Assembly (NCBI RefSeq): GCF_002234675.1
Contig: NC_019863.2
Coordinates: 3,834,609-3,898,608 of the forward strand
Direction of reading: 5' to 3'
DNA length: 64,000 nt
Source of the DNA: Oryzias latipes
Taxonomy: Eukaryota > Chordata > Actinopteri > Beloniformes > Adrianichthyidae
Shown here: piece after piece, positions 12,401 through 23,104 of the stretch
Layout: every line of letters starts with the position of its first letter
Position numbering within the stretch: the first letter of the stretch is position 1
Made by a program: the position numbers and the translations under genes
Notes under the pieces: generated by a model
What the model was told of the DNA's origin: nothing
The model's database searches: none
Seen by the model: only the letters and a program-made list of their open reading frames with translations

Positions 12401-15400
12401 TGCAGGGATCTTTCCTTAAATGATGGATATCTTTCACTTCTGTGACTCCTCTGCTACTCTCAGACTGAAGTAATCCTACAAATGTTTTATTTGGGTTTTT
12501 TTTATTAGTATAAAGCATTAGACAACAACGTCAGGATGTTTTAGGCTACGAAGATCTTAATTTTGTAACTTTTTCAAATTTCAGGGAATTTATATACATT
12601 AGTCTTCTTCATAAAAGAATAATCCAGTCACCTCATCTTCCTCTCCCAGCGTGAGATGATCATTCCAGCCACAGTGGTTCTGATGACTTCATTTCTTACA
12701 TGGCTCAGCATGGCCTGTATTTTATTATTGTTGAAATTCAATAACAGCCCAGCATTTTTTTTCTCGCCGTAACTTTTTCTTAAAGCATCTGCTTATATGT
12801 ATTATTTTTGGTCAAATTATTTTACCAACCCTTTCCTGATTTGTGTAGTTATCATCTTTATACAAAACATGAATTGAAATGTGTCTTTTTAAACAGAAGC
12901 ACATCTTTGCCTTGTGTTCATGAAAATTAAAAGACATAACTGTCTTAAATAATTTAATGGATGCCATAACATATTTATTCACATTGACAACTTTCTAACA
13001 GCACGGTTGTTAGACATCCAGAATCAAATACTTTTTTTATAATAATAATAATATTATGGATTGGATTTATCTGTGCTTTTCCAGACGCTCAAAGCGCTCA
13101 CAATGTGTCCAGTTTTCATTCACTCCTCATTCACACTTGGTAATGGTAAGCTAGTGATGTAGCCACAGCTGCCCTGGGGCAAACTGACAGGTTTAGGTTG
13201 GACAATAATTCCAACAAACTGGTTTATTTTTAAAGCCTGAATGTGTGGATTTTCAGATGAATGTTGTTGTTTACGCACCTTTCACTTTCCTGTTTAGCTG
13301 ACTGGGTTTTCTTCTCAAACCCTGGCAGGCTGCTCATGTCCACGTAACCATCCGTCTCATTAGCGGAAGACGAGGCCCGAAAGGGACGCTCAAAGAAGTC
13401 TGCGCGGGGTGCCATCCGAGCAGCCCTCCAGTGAGGCACCTGAACGTTCTCGTAGTCCGAGCTGATGGGAGGAACATTCTCATAATCTGAGGTATCTGCG
13501 TTGGGGAAGGAGATGGAGCGGGGCTTGGTCAGGGGGAGGGGGGTGAAAGGCACGCGGGATCGGTCCTCGAAGGATTCCACCCGGACCACGCTGCGATTCA
13601 GGAAGGCCACAGAATTCCCTTTCCTCCTGCTCTCCTGGTAGAACAAAAAGGAAGAGGCGGGCTCAGGTGAAACCAGAGGCTTGCTAGGCGGCCTTGAGTT
13701 GAACTTTGGAGAACCACTAAGGCTGTGCCTGTCAAACTCCAGCAGTCTACTTGAACAGCGATGGCTGGAATCAGCTGAAGGCTTTTTTTCTTCTGTCGTG
13801 TGCTTGTTTTCTGTTTTCCAACCAAACTTGAGCATCAGGAAACGTTTAATGGAGGATTTCTTTTTCCTGTGTTTCTCTGTGGAGTCTCCCACTGTGAGAA
13901 GTGAGGGAGAACTTTTTGTAATGGGCTTCTTGGTGATGTAGGCCAGCTCAAACGGAGGAGGAATATCTACCAGAGATGTGGGTGTGGACAGGGCACTGGA
14001 GGACTGGGGTGAGCTCCTAGAGAAGCTGTCTGACGAGTACAAGGCACCTCTTTGTCTGGGAGATCCGTCCCTGTGGACATGCAGATGTGCGTCCTGCCCC
14101 TCCAAAGAGAGGGAGCGCGAGTACAAGGACAGATAGTTAGGTTTTGTTAAGCCCTTGTGCCGCGTTGAATTTAACATGGGGCTGGAGCTTTTTGATGGTG
14201 GTCGGAGTCCACTTTTGTAAGACTTCTGGAAAAGCAGGGCTCCCGTATCCCCCATGGGGTTTGTGTTCCGCTGTGACAGAGAGGGTGAGGGAATCCCAGT
14301 GGCCTTGCTGGTAAAAGGAAAAACCGTTTGAGCCAATGAAGCAAAGCCTTCGTAAAGACGCTCGTTGCTGTCCAGTTCCATATCAGTTGTTTCATCCAGA
14401 AAGGGCGCAATGTGAGCATCTTTATCTTCAAAAACACTGATGTTTGGTGAAAGAAGTTGGCTTTCTGACAGAGAAGAAGTCAGCAAAGTGCCTGCCTCTG
14501 TCAGCACAGATTTCTGTCGGAAACTCGGCCGGCAGCCCAAATTGTTTAGTTTGTTTCCAAATACATCAAACTTGGCATCTTCGGATTGATCAAACAACTT
14601 CTTCTGAGCTGTCCTCACACCATGCTTCCCACGGTCACCAAAGCCCAAGTAATCCTTTTTTTCATTTTCTGCTGTCTCCTCACATTTGCCATTCAGCACT
14701 AAGCTGCTGTTCACGGTGGAAAAACTGTTTTCTGTGAGTTCATCCTCTGGTCTCAACTCTCTGCTCATATTGTCTTCAGTAGAAATGTAAAAGGGCTCAT
14801 GATCTCCTCCACTCTCCATCACCGTCTCACAAACCTGCTTGTGGTCATCTCCTCTAAAGTCATTAGAGCAGGTGTCCTGCTGGCCTTGAACCTTTTCCTT
14901 TGTCTTCTGGCCACATCTCAACTTCAGGATGGTACAAGTGAAACTACAATCATGACCTAACTCTTCCTCTTTCTCCTCTATTACACACTCAGCATCTGCA
15001 TTCCCTATATTGTCCTCAACAAGGGGACAATGGTCCAGTCTAGAAAGACCTTCTGCTGAACTTCCACTCTCTCTGAGCTGTAGCCATCTTTGCTTTTCCT
15101 CTGGATCTTTGCAGGGATGTTGGCACGCCTCCTCCTCAGCACTACCGACAGACAGGTCTTCCACTGAGAGGCCTTCAGTGTCAGCCAGAGCTTCACCTGC
15201 ATCAAAAGCTTCAGCATCTGTGTCCTCCTCGGCTTTGGTGTCGATTGTTCCCTCTGTCTCCTCAGAGTCAGCTGTGAGCCTGGCCTCACTGAGCCACAGT
15301 GTTTCCAGGGAGTCAGCTTCATCTGTCAGAGCATTGTCACTTAATCTCCATTCTTCAATTATTTCTTGAAGTAAATTGTCCTCTTCTTTCTCCTCCTCTG

Positions 15401-17189
15401 TCACGTCTTCATCCAGGGGTACCTTTGTCACAGTCACTAAGTGTGTTAGTGGAGATCTGAAGATACCAGCCTTCAGGACTTTCTTTGAGGAAGATGTATC
15501 TCTAATTCTTTCACAAGACCTTTTATCGTGCCTGTCATCAACATCATCTTGTACAAAAGGCACAATGCCATTACGAATGCTTTCCTGGTTGCCATTTAAC
15601 AGCACTGAGGCTTTGGGTTTTGGAGCGATAGAGGGTTTGAGACGACTTGTTGACGCAGGAGAGGAGGGCGGCTTCAGGTTGTCGTGACAAACAATTCTTG
15701 GCTTGGGAGCAACCGAAGGCTTTGTGCAGTCTGAGAGAACAACAGGAAAAGGAAACTGTAAGATTATGCACTTTAAAATAGACCACAGGTCATTGGTGTG
15801 CTGTTCCTGTGACCTAAAACTGGCAAAAGACTGAAATGGTCATGGAATAGGAATAGTTATAAAATAGGGCATTTTATCACAAATGTGTTCCACTTTGGTT
15901 TTGCACACTTATCACCCTCTAGAGAGAAAACTGCTCAAGTAACTAAAAAAGTTTGGCTCTTAAACTGCCCAAAACTATTTTGGGTTGGTTAAAGTGCAAA
16001 CAAGAGTGTTTAAGTAAAACACTGATACAAATCACTGATTTTGTGTTGTTTATTTTTCAGATTTGTACATTCCCACACATCATATTCTCCTATTTCCTCC
16101 TATGGTGGATAAAGCTTCTCAAAGAAAACTTTCCAGAAATAAAAAGCGTGAAGTCAATGCAAGTTTTCACGAAATGTGTCATGATTAACAGATGAATCAC
16201 ATCCCATTGGTACAATCCAACCATATTGATCTGTCTGAGGCAAGCTGTGACTCCAATCAACCTATACCATATAAAATTGTTTCAAAATAAAATACATTTA
16301 TTATATAAATATTGGAAAATACCATTTGGATTGAGACACGGTAGGTTTATTTCACTATAATGGCAAGCGCATCACAGTGGATGACACAAATGGGATGCAG
16401 CAAAAACGGATCAGTCCATCATTCTAGTCTAATGTGTGGAAACACTTTGAATTTAGCAAAGTCATGTGACCATCCAGTGTGCTAGAATGTTCTAAGAATG
16501 TTCCCTTTGGATTCTTTGGATGTGGAAAAACAACAGTGGACTGAACTTTAGGAAACTAACATGTGAATGGATTTGACATTCATTCTAGTTTACTCATTTG
16601 ATTGGACACATATTTCATTGACACTTGATGATCTGGAAGAAATCAAAGAATCTGGAAATCTACACTGTTCAGTAGCAGGAATTTTGTCTCTCTTTTTACA
16701 TATATATATATACTACACACACACCACACACACTGCTTCAGAAGAGGAATACAAAGGAGACTGAGGGATTTCCCTGACTCACTTCCTGTCATTCATGTTA
16801 GTGTGGCCCCTAACAGGCCCCTTTACTTTTAGACTTTTAATAAACCAGAAAAAAACGAGTATTTATGTTATGCTCTCTTAAATTAACTTAATCCTGGTTC
16901 AAAAAGCAGCTTTCCATTAGACTGTATCCTCATTTGTTAACCCTTGCCGAGACAAGAATATAATTGCGGGGATGAGTGTGCCATAAACGACAATGAAGCA
17001 CACAGAAACCCCTTACTGCTCTATTACAGAGTTGTGAAAATAACATAAAAAAATATTTTGAAAAACGAACCATCCTACATATTCCACCTTCAATGTTCTT
17101 TTCAGATAATAGTAAAAACCAAAAACTCGACCAAATCTTCTGACTTTGAGGCTTGAGTCTTCTGTAGAAATCTTCTCACCTGCGTTCAT
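739..17189 (-). CDS. fgd5: FGD5, N-terminal part (FYVE, RhoGEF and PH domain protein 5); gene continues off the left edge
   Basis: Coding exons read on the minus strand: 17189-17180 (ATGAACGCAG then a GTGAGA donor), 15730-13279 and 889-739. The phases join cleanly (G+AC gives Asp4, AG+C gives Ser) and yield 871 residues up to a codon boundary at a CAG|GTTTGC donor. The N-terminus has two APKP motifs (near residues 10 and 40), as in mammalian FGD5, followed by a long acidic Glu/Asp-rich low-complexity region. Family hallmarks are DIPPPFELAYITKKPITKSS (about 590), a basic KKKSSIKRFLMLKF stretch (about 627), SFEDRSRVPFTPLPLTKPRS (about 727), paired SDYEN motifs (about 750) and GYVDMSS (about 800). 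Exon 3 (STYTDEYMCP...) aligns with the human residues that follow this point. The DH, PH, FYVE and second PH domains lie beyond the window. FGD5 is known as an endothelial Cdc42-type GEF/scaffold. The 12.4-kb intron 890-13278 is packed with mobile elements. The identification is firm; the 10-base coding part of exon 1 is inferred from phase, motif continuity and the GC-rich 5' region. Confidence 0.93.
1106..1800 (+). mobile_element. Degenerate non-LTR retrotransposon (LINE) fragment, 3' end of the reverse transcriptase ORF
   Basis: Two overlapping frames read as the C-terminal part of a LINE reverse transcriptase. One contains EVQHLVSWCDNKKLILNIKK and EIIVDFRR; the next contains VTNFKFLGVTMTEDLSWG and AQQRLYYLRKLK. 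Further on come frame-shifted remains of the tail (HHPACHLFHLLPSGRRYRSI-like wording near 1660-1720). Frameshifts and stops make it non-functional. The wording fits the L2/CR1/Rex1 group of fish LINEs; I cannot place it more exactly. It lies antisense in the large FGD5 intron. Confidence 0.8.
2065..2278. repeat. Near-perfect inverted repeat (44-bp arms, about 126-bp loop)
   Basis: The left arm 2065-2108 (starting gtttacagtttctcaggact) is the reverse complement of 2235-2278 with only two mismatches in 44 bases. The loop is GC-rich, unlike the surrounding intron. It may be the end-to-end remnant of a transposon with long inverted termini, or a self-standing palindrome. Confidence 0.85.
2648..2815. 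repeat. Minisatellite with 21-bp units
   Basis: Six consecutive 21-base units (atatcttgttcccacagatt and variants such as ctattccgttccctcgaaat) run from 2648 to about 2773, then decay into related gttcgaacgc sequence to about 2815. In one frame they translate as a false repeat protein (RERNSIL...). Confidence 0.85.
2849..2884. repeat. TA microsatellite
   Basis: Interrupted (TA)n run in the FGD5 intron. Confidence 0.8.
2890..4850. other. FGD5 intron sequence without recognisable content
   Basis: AT-rich intronic DNA with only short open frames on either strand. I see no exon, RNA gene or clear repeat. Confidence 0.5.
4855..5095. repeat. Fragment of a dispersed repeat family (type A)
   Basis: It begins aagtccccctccaatgaaaa and contains gtgatgtcacaacagcccagg. 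Similar phrases recur at 41395-41720 (including gtgatgtcaca) and, reversed, near 11340-11400. It is probably a piece of a larger fish transposon also represented at 10775-11400. Confidence 0.5.
5425..5700 (+). mobile_element. tRNA-derived SINE
   Basis: A tRNA-like head with an internal promoter B-box-like motif (ggttcaaaccc at 5467-5477) is followed by the fish SINE body phrases gccgagtcatacc, gacactcagcatta and ggggatgggtcaaatgcgga, then a T-rich end. Comparable tRNA-headed SINEs are common in teleosts; I do not assign a named family. Confidence 0.75.
6010..6275. repeat. Dispersed repeat (type B), copy 1
   Basis: It shares extended similarity with 39265-39510: a tatcatcagaaaggggg start, caacggccacgcccg, ggaaacagag, acacttaggttgtggga-like text, and attaaaacaccactgg, ending in a shared gggactttaa. 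The two copies are in the same orientation. Confidence 0.75.
6309..7830. mobile_element. hAT-like DNA transposon (about 1.5 kb), non-autonomous
   Basis: The left end caggagtgggcaaactgcgg and the inverted right end (caggggtgggcaat read on the minus strand from 7830) are the terminal repeats. They are flanked by 8-bp direct repeats gtgtagtg (6301-6308) and gtgtagcg (7831-7838), the hallmark target duplication of hAT elements (7 of 8 identical). No transposase frame is left inside. It is inserted in the head of a tRNA-like SINE that continues at 7831. Confidence 0.85.
7831..7905 (+). mobile_element. tRNA-like SINE piece interrupted by the hAT element
   Basis: The sequence gtgtagcggttagcactctc followed by acctcctagtgagaaggccc resembles the tRNA-derived heads at 26412 and 34306. 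Its first bases (ggtgtag) are repeated before 6309, on the other side of the hAT insertion. Confidence 0.6.
8259..8464. mobile_element. Short PIF/Harbinger-type MITE (about 0.2 kb)
   Basis: It starts ccaggggggtattccagaaa and ends with the inverted counterpart gcttcctggaacaccctcc. The interior (accctgggttaatgc-type text on the minus strand, ggtcttttggaaccgacata) matches the right-hand end of the larger element at 8463-9900, so it is an internally deleted derivative abutting that element. Confidence 0.75.
8463..9900 (+). mobile_element. PIF/Harbinger-type DNA transposon derivative (about 1.4 kb)
   Basis: Inverted termini are ccaggggggtattccagaaa (left) and cttcctggaatacccccctgg (right). At 8669 a frame opens with [17 protein letters not shown], the usual start of fish Harbinger transposases, and stops after about 20 residues. 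A second relic frame beginning MSESEGED near 9094 may be the accessory Myb-like ORF. Related copies lie at 58801-59940 and 62610-63612. It is non-autonomous and sits in the FGD5 intron. Confidence 0.8.
9434..9486. repeat. TA microsatellite inside the Harbinger element
   Basis: Uninterrupted TA dinucleotides. A TA run also occurs at the equivalent internal position of the copy at 62610-63612. Confidence 0.95.
9901..10176 (-). repeat. Dispersed repeat (type C, 'ttcaattttatttgtatagccc' class), minus orientation
   Basis: It shares ccttcgc-gtaaggaaaaa, catccctgccctt, aaaaggatcataaatgcata and tcacaacaacagt with copies at 19935-20190 and 59640-59850. Fish genomes carry very many copies of this short interspersed repeat. 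The Harbinger element ends at its left border. Confidence 0.75.
10775..11400 (+). repeat. Degenerate copy of a dispersed fish repeat with a coding relic, containing a smaller nested repeat
   Basis: Parts read like the fragments at 33150-33345 and 49490-49640 (cccagtggtc, atgatgccgtttttagtcaa, tttaggacat). A region near 11100-11200 translates in broken frames as an acidic motif (IQP-, DEEN-DAHGS) matching the minus-strand fragment at 44397-44723. The end (acaagaacatgttaaaacca, attggagtgggtcttt) is also shared. At 10797-10880 a small insertion (aatttatttatagagcacct...) interrupts it. Confidence 0.5.
11401..13034. other. FGD5 intron, no supported gene
   Basis: Only short overlapping open frames (for example around 11790-12310, minus) without family resemblance or splice context. 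I see nothing I can assign. Confidence 0.5.
13035..13195. repeat. Short interspersed repeat
   Basis: It starts with an ATA-rich stretch (13037-13055), then gattggatttatctgtgctt and gctcaaagcgctcacaatgt and a tail with gtagccacagctgccctggg. This is a common fish repeat style and is comparable to the small insertion at 10797-10880. It lies just downstream of FGD5 exon 2. Confidence 0.5.
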
Positions 17190-17450
17190 TTTCGAGCAGC
17201 GACCGTCTCCAGCATCCCCTCCGCAAACGCAGGTCCACCGCGCGGCTCCTGGGGAGGCATGTGAAAGCACAATCCCCGCAGCAACTCCCGCTGAACGGCT
17301 CTGCCCTCCGCTGCTCAGCTGATCGTCTGCTGCGCATCCCCGCGCGCACAGGACGCACGCGACTGGAAACCAAATCTGCGCACTGAAGCAGCAGCCTGCG
17401 GGATCCTGCCGCTGCTGCTGCGGGATCCGGTCTGCGATCACACACGCCTT
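17181..17450 (-). promoter_or_regulatory. GC/CpG-rich 5' region of FGD5
   Basis: A local island of CpG-rich sequence (for example gcgcatccccgcgcgcacag) in AT-rich surroundings, directly upstream of the inferred FGD5 start codon at 17189. Open frames inside it look like chance products of high GC. It probably contains the first exon's 5' UTR and core promoter. No TATA box was assigned. Confidence 0.55.
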
Positions 17451-17599
17451 TGTGTAGGTTTGAAGGTTTGAGGGGAGCTGCTGTGGTGACACATATTTAA
17501 TCAAATTAAAGCTCTGGAAAAACCCCATCGTGGATATGACCCATTTAAGGACACCACCAGAACAACTTTTTACCAAGACACATTTTATTTATTTAGATC

Positions 17600-19930
17600 T
17601 CTTATAAATAGAAAACAGCTTTTTTTATTTAAAGTAATGTCAAAGACACATTTGGGTGTTGTCTTACCAGAGGGTTTGTGTTTGGGTGCATTTACAAACA
17701 GCCTTTTTCGGTTTTGTGGAAAAGAGATCAACTCGTTTTAATTTGAAAATATTTCGGTTAAAAGCATTTATGCTTCCCAGTTCTTTTTACTAAATCTCTC
17801 TGATAGAAAACGTTACACAAAAGATAAAGGTTCAAAGTGATTTTGAACGATTTAACTTCATACTCAAACTCATAAATTCATGTAATAGACTCTACGATAA
17901 CACAAAGACTTTCATAAGAAACTGTGTTACACAGCAGAGTGAAATGGATTCTGGGTCTGAACTAAAGTGGCCTGCATGGATAAACCAGCCTTTTTCCCTG
18001 ACCGCCCATCTACCCGTTTGATTGCTGCACAACAGGCTCTTTTTTAATACCAAACAGGAAACTGCTCTCCCTGTTTCCTGCTTAACCCCACCTCACATCC
18101 TCTGAAGCTCATGGACACACTTTAACCCTGCATTTACTGTGCGCCACTGGTGAAGTAAGGAAAGCTATATTTACTCTTGAATGGTGGTCAGCTGGCAAAG
18201 ATTAAACAAGGGCAATGATGTGAAGCACTAACAGCAGTGTTGGCGAGGGCACTGACTCTGAGGCCTTCAGTCTCACAGGTAAACAAAGATCAAAAGTACA
18301 GGAGTGTCTGATTTGCTTTTCTGCTCTTTTTCTATTTCAAATAAATATTATTTGAAATAGTTAGACATCCTTGTTAACATATCTTCAAAGCACCATCGTG
18401 AGCTTTGTCAGGTGATCTTCAAGTGTGTTGTGCCTTAGACACGACTGCCCTTACGGGTGGGTAAGGGCAGTCCGCGGGTGAAAAACGGGTAATCCTGTAC
18501 GGGGCACAGAGGTGGCCCAAACAAAATATCAAGGTTGTGGAACGCTCAGTGAACAGGCTGCTGTGGGCGACAGGTTGCAGTGAACACTTAAACAACACAC
18601 AAGGGTCAGTAAAGCTGCGTTCACTCCGCCTTTGGCAATGGACGTTCAAGTGACCACTTCCAATGGTCGTGACGTATGGGTGGTGTCTTCTTTAGCTATG
18701 GTCTCAAGGCAAGCTAATTGCCAAGCTTTATGCCAAAGATCCTCACTTTCATCTGCACGCTGACCCTCTCTTTGTTCTGCTTCTCCCGGAATCACTACCA
18801 ACTTCGTCTTCACCACTGTCGACCACTTGTCATGCCACGGGACACCAATCAAGGTCCAAAATCTTCAGTCATGGCGGCTTCCACCAGACCAGCAGCTCAT
18901 CCGTGTCATCACCCACCCAAGCCCTCCACCACCACGGCTGGGGCTCAGTAAAGAATGTTCTTTCATCTGTCCTGCTTCTGGGTCCCGCCCCTCTCCTACA
19001 TTACAGGATTAAAACATGCTGGGGATATTTCCAGTTTGGTCTTAAGAATGGAGCTCACTTGTGGATGGTAATTTCAGTTTCTGATTATAGAACAACAAAT
19101 TTCCCAAAATAGGACATGATTGAGCTTGGAAATGTTAGGGATGTGTTGTCAAGTGCAGACCTGTTTCCTTTGCAGAAAGCTCTCTGGATAGAAAAGAGAG
19201 TGACTGAGTTTGTGTCTTCCAGTATTAACTTTGACAGGTTTGGCTAAGACAAAAAAGAAAAACTGCCTGTATTTCATTATATCATTAGCTTAACATCAAC
19301 TCTTCTGTGTGCTAAAGCACGAAGGAAAAATTCAAGACCCCTTTTTCCAACAGCAAATGCTGCGACAAAAAGTGTGTCATGGAAGAGTCCAATAATCCAC
19401 ACCAGAAAATCTACCACAGAATGACTGAAGAGGAGGGAGGGAACGCCTCTAAGAAGATCAGAGTCCGATTTAGTGCTTTGCTTGGAGCATCAGAGGCATT
19501 TCATCATAATTTAAGGTCCAGGTAATTCAAAAACCTCTGAACTGAAAACTGATGTATCGTCTGCTTCTCCCCACAATACCTGAAAAAACAAAAAAACTGC
19601 AGAGTACACTTAAAGCCAAAAGCTTTATGTGTCCATCTCATTAAAAAACATGATATGGTTTCACCTTTGGACCCGCTCTTGTTGGGGCACTAAGGATGTT
19701 TTCATTTTTTTCTCATTGGGTCAGGCTGGAGGTGTTGATCTTCTGCACCAAACACTAATGACAGACTCCGGAGAGGATCTCACACACATCAGCCTGTGCA
19801 TTCAAAAGGTTTACGGGAGATTTGTGGTCTCAGTTCTGTTCCCCTTTCTGAAGCATTAGAACCCTGTAGTGCTTAGTCGGCCCATTATTGATTATTTATT
19901 TGAAAAGGGACAGGAGAAGAAAAAACAGTT
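17600..19930. other. Intergenic DNA upstream of FGD5
   Basis: No gene supported. The stretch 18600-18960 (agctgcgttcactccgcctt onward) has a higher GC content and resembles the end of a DNA transposon, but I could not find a matching opposite end. Confidence 0.45.
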
Positions 19931-19934
19931 ACGT

Positions 19935-20190
19935 TTTCAATTTCAATTCAATTCCGTTTTTTTATATCCCAAATTCACAACAACAGTCGTCTCAATTGAC
20001 TTTGTACTGGTAATTGTAACGTAAACATACAATCAAAAGGATCATAAATGCATAGAATTCTATTGGAAAATATTAAAAATACTACTACGGTGCATTAATT
20101 AAACAGACTAAACTAAACAGGGCATCCCTGCCCTTAGATCTTCCTTCGCAGTGAGGAAAAACTCCTAAAAAAAAAGGAATCCGGAAAAAC
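19935..20190 (+). repeat. Dispersed repeat (type C), plus orientation
   Basis: Same family as 9901-10176 (inverted) and 59640-59850: tttcaattcaattccg, cacaacaacagtcgtctcaa, aaaaggatcataaatgcata, catccctgcccttagatctt. Confidence 0.75.
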
Positions 20191-21740
20191 TAAATGCAAC
20201 CAATGCCATGTCCACAGACCATCTAGCTAAGGGCTAATTTGCAGACCAGGTCCCTGAGACAAAACAAACAATAACAAACAATTAGGGATTAGTTGGTTTT
20301 GACGGAGACATCTCCAGTGGTTTAAAGCCCAAAACGGGGAAATAAAACTGTAAGTGTTAGGGTCCCGAGTATTTCTTGACTGAAAGGGGGTGAACCTTTG
20401 GTTATGGTCAAGGACTTCCGGTCCGGCTAATGATGTCTGGGCGCCATCTTGTTCTCTGCTGCTAGAGTATCCTGAGAGGAAGAGTGCCCAACATTTCTCA
20501 ACTCAAGTCTTTGACTAAACTATTCACAACTTCAGACAAGACTTGCCTGCTAGGTTCATTTTTGACTCTGAACCTATCATGGTCTGTGACACAGCAGGTC
20601 CTGAACTGGATTCCTAACCGGCATCCGAAAGGGAGTCCAGCACAAAAATCCAAATCCTTATACAAGTCACTTTGCTGAGAAGAACAAAGAAAAGCATCTG
20701 ATGAATTACCAGCACATTTCCCTGGTTGTTTGTTGAATGTTTATACAGATACAAAGGTCTGGTCCAAAATCAAGAATTACAATTTTAAAGCAGTATTTGG
20801 ACCTCCGATCAAAGGGTCACTGATTAAAAAAATCTGAGGATTAGGTTTGAGTGGGACAAATCCCAGCAGGGTCTCAATGAGAATGTGTAATCATGTGAAC
20901 GTCAACAAGGTGTCCTTGAAACAAGAGAGCTCTAATACACCTTACATGTAAGGTTAGGAAAAGGAGGTGTGATGTCAGCTGCAGAGCCTCTTTTACCCCA
21001 ATCAATTACAAACATGAGGAAAATGAAAACACATGAGAAAAAGCATTTTACAGGCTGTTATTTGTTTAGACATCCCACACATTTGGGGATACAGAGTCTG
21101 GTTTTCTGATCTCTATCCAACATGTAAACATTTTAAATTACCAACACAAAAATGTATCAATAAAATGTTTGAGTTCTATTTTTGCATATTGTTGTGCATG
21201 ACAGTCTAACTCTGTTTGGTCAATGATAAATGCAGCTTTAACATGCAAAGTTCAAAGCCGGGTCACATTTTTCATTCATCTTCTTTCTGTCCCATTTAAA
21301 ATCTTTGTTTTAGGGGAATAGATTTGAGTCCAAATACAGTATTTTGTGACTTATGTGTACATCAAACAGACACGCCTGCATTGAGGGGTGAAGAGGACAT
21401 CTTCGACAGCTTGTCTCCATTTTCCCCCTCCATCCGAGGGGGAAAGAGTTTGTCTGCTCGTCTTCGCTCTGAGTGGAAACAATAAGACTGGGCCCTAAAA
21501 AGGAACTCCATCTTAATGTACACTTTCCTGTGACTGTTTTCCGTAAATCTGGGACACAGAGGGTGTAGTCAACAACAGATAAAAGATCTTCTGTTGTTTT
21601 CTACCTGGGTCTGCTGTAATTCCCCAAAGTAATCATCTTCTTCACCAACACTGACCTCCTTTGTTTTATTAAAAGATGATTTGTCATCAAGAACTAAGCA
21701 TTTCTCTCTATTCAAAGTCTTTTGTCAGTTTTATAGTTAC
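20191..21740. other. Intergenic DNA, nothing assigned
   Basis: AT-rich sequence with short open frames only. No exon structure or clear repeat is visible. Confidence 0.45.
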
Positions 21741-21744
21741 ATTA

Positions 21745-22720
21745 CATTTGAATTACAGTTTTTCTCAGTCGCTTTAGTACAATTCTCAGATCAGAATGAA
21801 ATTCACAAAACTATTTGTTCAATCTTCACATCATGATGTCACTTGTGCACGTCATATAAGCAGTTTCTCACTTCTTTGAACAAGTTGCAATTGCTTTGGT
21901 ACATCCATGCAAATGATTATGTACAATTCTCTGCTCTTTGCTACATTATCAATTGTCATGTTGATCAAAATGTAGTACAGTTTTTCTCCATTGGTTTGGC
22001 TCATTCCTTGAAACAGAAATTACATTCTCAAAACAACATGGACAAACCTCCAAACCACTTGGCAATTGTTCACAACAGAATGGCATTTCTCATTACTTTC
22101 ATCAAATTGCAAATATCTTAGTACAGCTTTGCAAGTGATTACAGGTAGGCTTCATTTAGCACAATTTCCAAGTGAATAGATCTTGTTGATCTAAACTGAT
22201 TGTTGATTCTCAGTCTAATGGTTGTTCGCTCCAAAATGAGTCAGCATCATTTCATTGTGTAAGTCATCATATGCACAATAGTCTGTTCAATTGTCAAAAT
22301 CAGTCAAGAACATAATACCATGAATACAAAATATGAATCCTTCGGAACATTTGATAAATTTATTACAGCAATTGACAGTCAGGTGAGACTAGAACTTAAC
22401 TAATGAAGGAGGATGTCCCAGGCCAGTGAGGGGGCAATATAACTATGTGTGTGGCCATATCTGAGAATGGTGTGATCACTCACATCCCCAGTCTTGGCCC
22501 ATACAATACACAGAAGCTCCTCATCTTCATGGACCGCCTTCATTTTGAATTGATCCCTGAAAATGAGAGATCTTAGGGCCTCACCTACCACTATATGTTA
22601 TTGTATGGGACAAAGTGAATTTCCACCGTGGCCCACTGGTCAGGGCCTGGTTCACCACTCATCCAAGGATGTTCATAGTGTTCCTACCACCTTACTCTCC
22701 TTTCCTCAATCCTGTTAGTA
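21745..22720 (+). mobile_element. Relic of a Tc1/mariner-superfamily transposon
   Basis: The left part (ttacagtttttctcagtcgc at about 21758) resembles the non-coding end of this fish transposon class. From about 22430 the plus strand translates, with frameshifts, into the C-terminal half of a DDE transposase: YNYVCGHI, NFHRGPLVRAWFTTHP and, at 22672-22719, [15 protein letters not shown]. That last motif carries the SPxxNP signature preceding the final acidic catalytic residue. The copy ends abruptly where the GATG satellite begins, so the last part of the gene and the right terminus are missing. Confidence 0.75.
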
Positions 22721-23104
22721 AGTGAATAGGTGGATAGATGGATGGATAGTTGGATGGATGGATGGATGGATGGGTGGATGAGTGAATAGGTGGATGGATG
22801 GATGGATGGATGGATGGATGGATGGATGGATGGATGGATGGATGGATGGATGGATGGATGGATGGATGGATGGGTGGATGAGTGAATAGGTGGATGGATG
22901 GATGGATGGATGGATGGATGGATGGGTGGATGGATGGATGGGTGGATGGATGGATGGATGGATGGATGGATGGATGGATGGATGGATGGATGGATGGATG
23001 GATGGATGGATGGGTGGATGAGTGAATAGGTGGATGGATGGATGGATGGATGGATGGATGGATGGATGGATGGATGGATGGATGGATGGATGAATGGGTG
23101 GATG
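22721..23104. repeat. GATG tetranucleotide satellite with higher-order units
   Basis: About 380 bases of (GATG)n. The variant block agtgaatagg recurs at 22721, 22781, 22881 and 23021, the last three preceded by gggtggatg. The spacings of 60, 100 and 140 bases are all multiples of four, which suggests array growth by unequal exchange of blocks. Its minus-strand translation is a false His-Pro-Ser repeat protein. Confidence 0.95.

Noticed and set aside
15010..15369. 119-residue plus-strand Ser-rich frame
   Set aside because: Antisense shadow of the acidic region of FGD5 exon 2.
17013..17576. 187-residue minus-strand frame spanning the FGD5 first exon
   Set aside because: It does not match any protein and runs through the GC-rich 5' region and intron; only the short ATGAACGCAG segment in another frame fits FGD5.
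22721..23104. Possible CRISPR array
   Set aside because: Contiguous tetranucleotide satellite without spacers, in a vertebrate genome.
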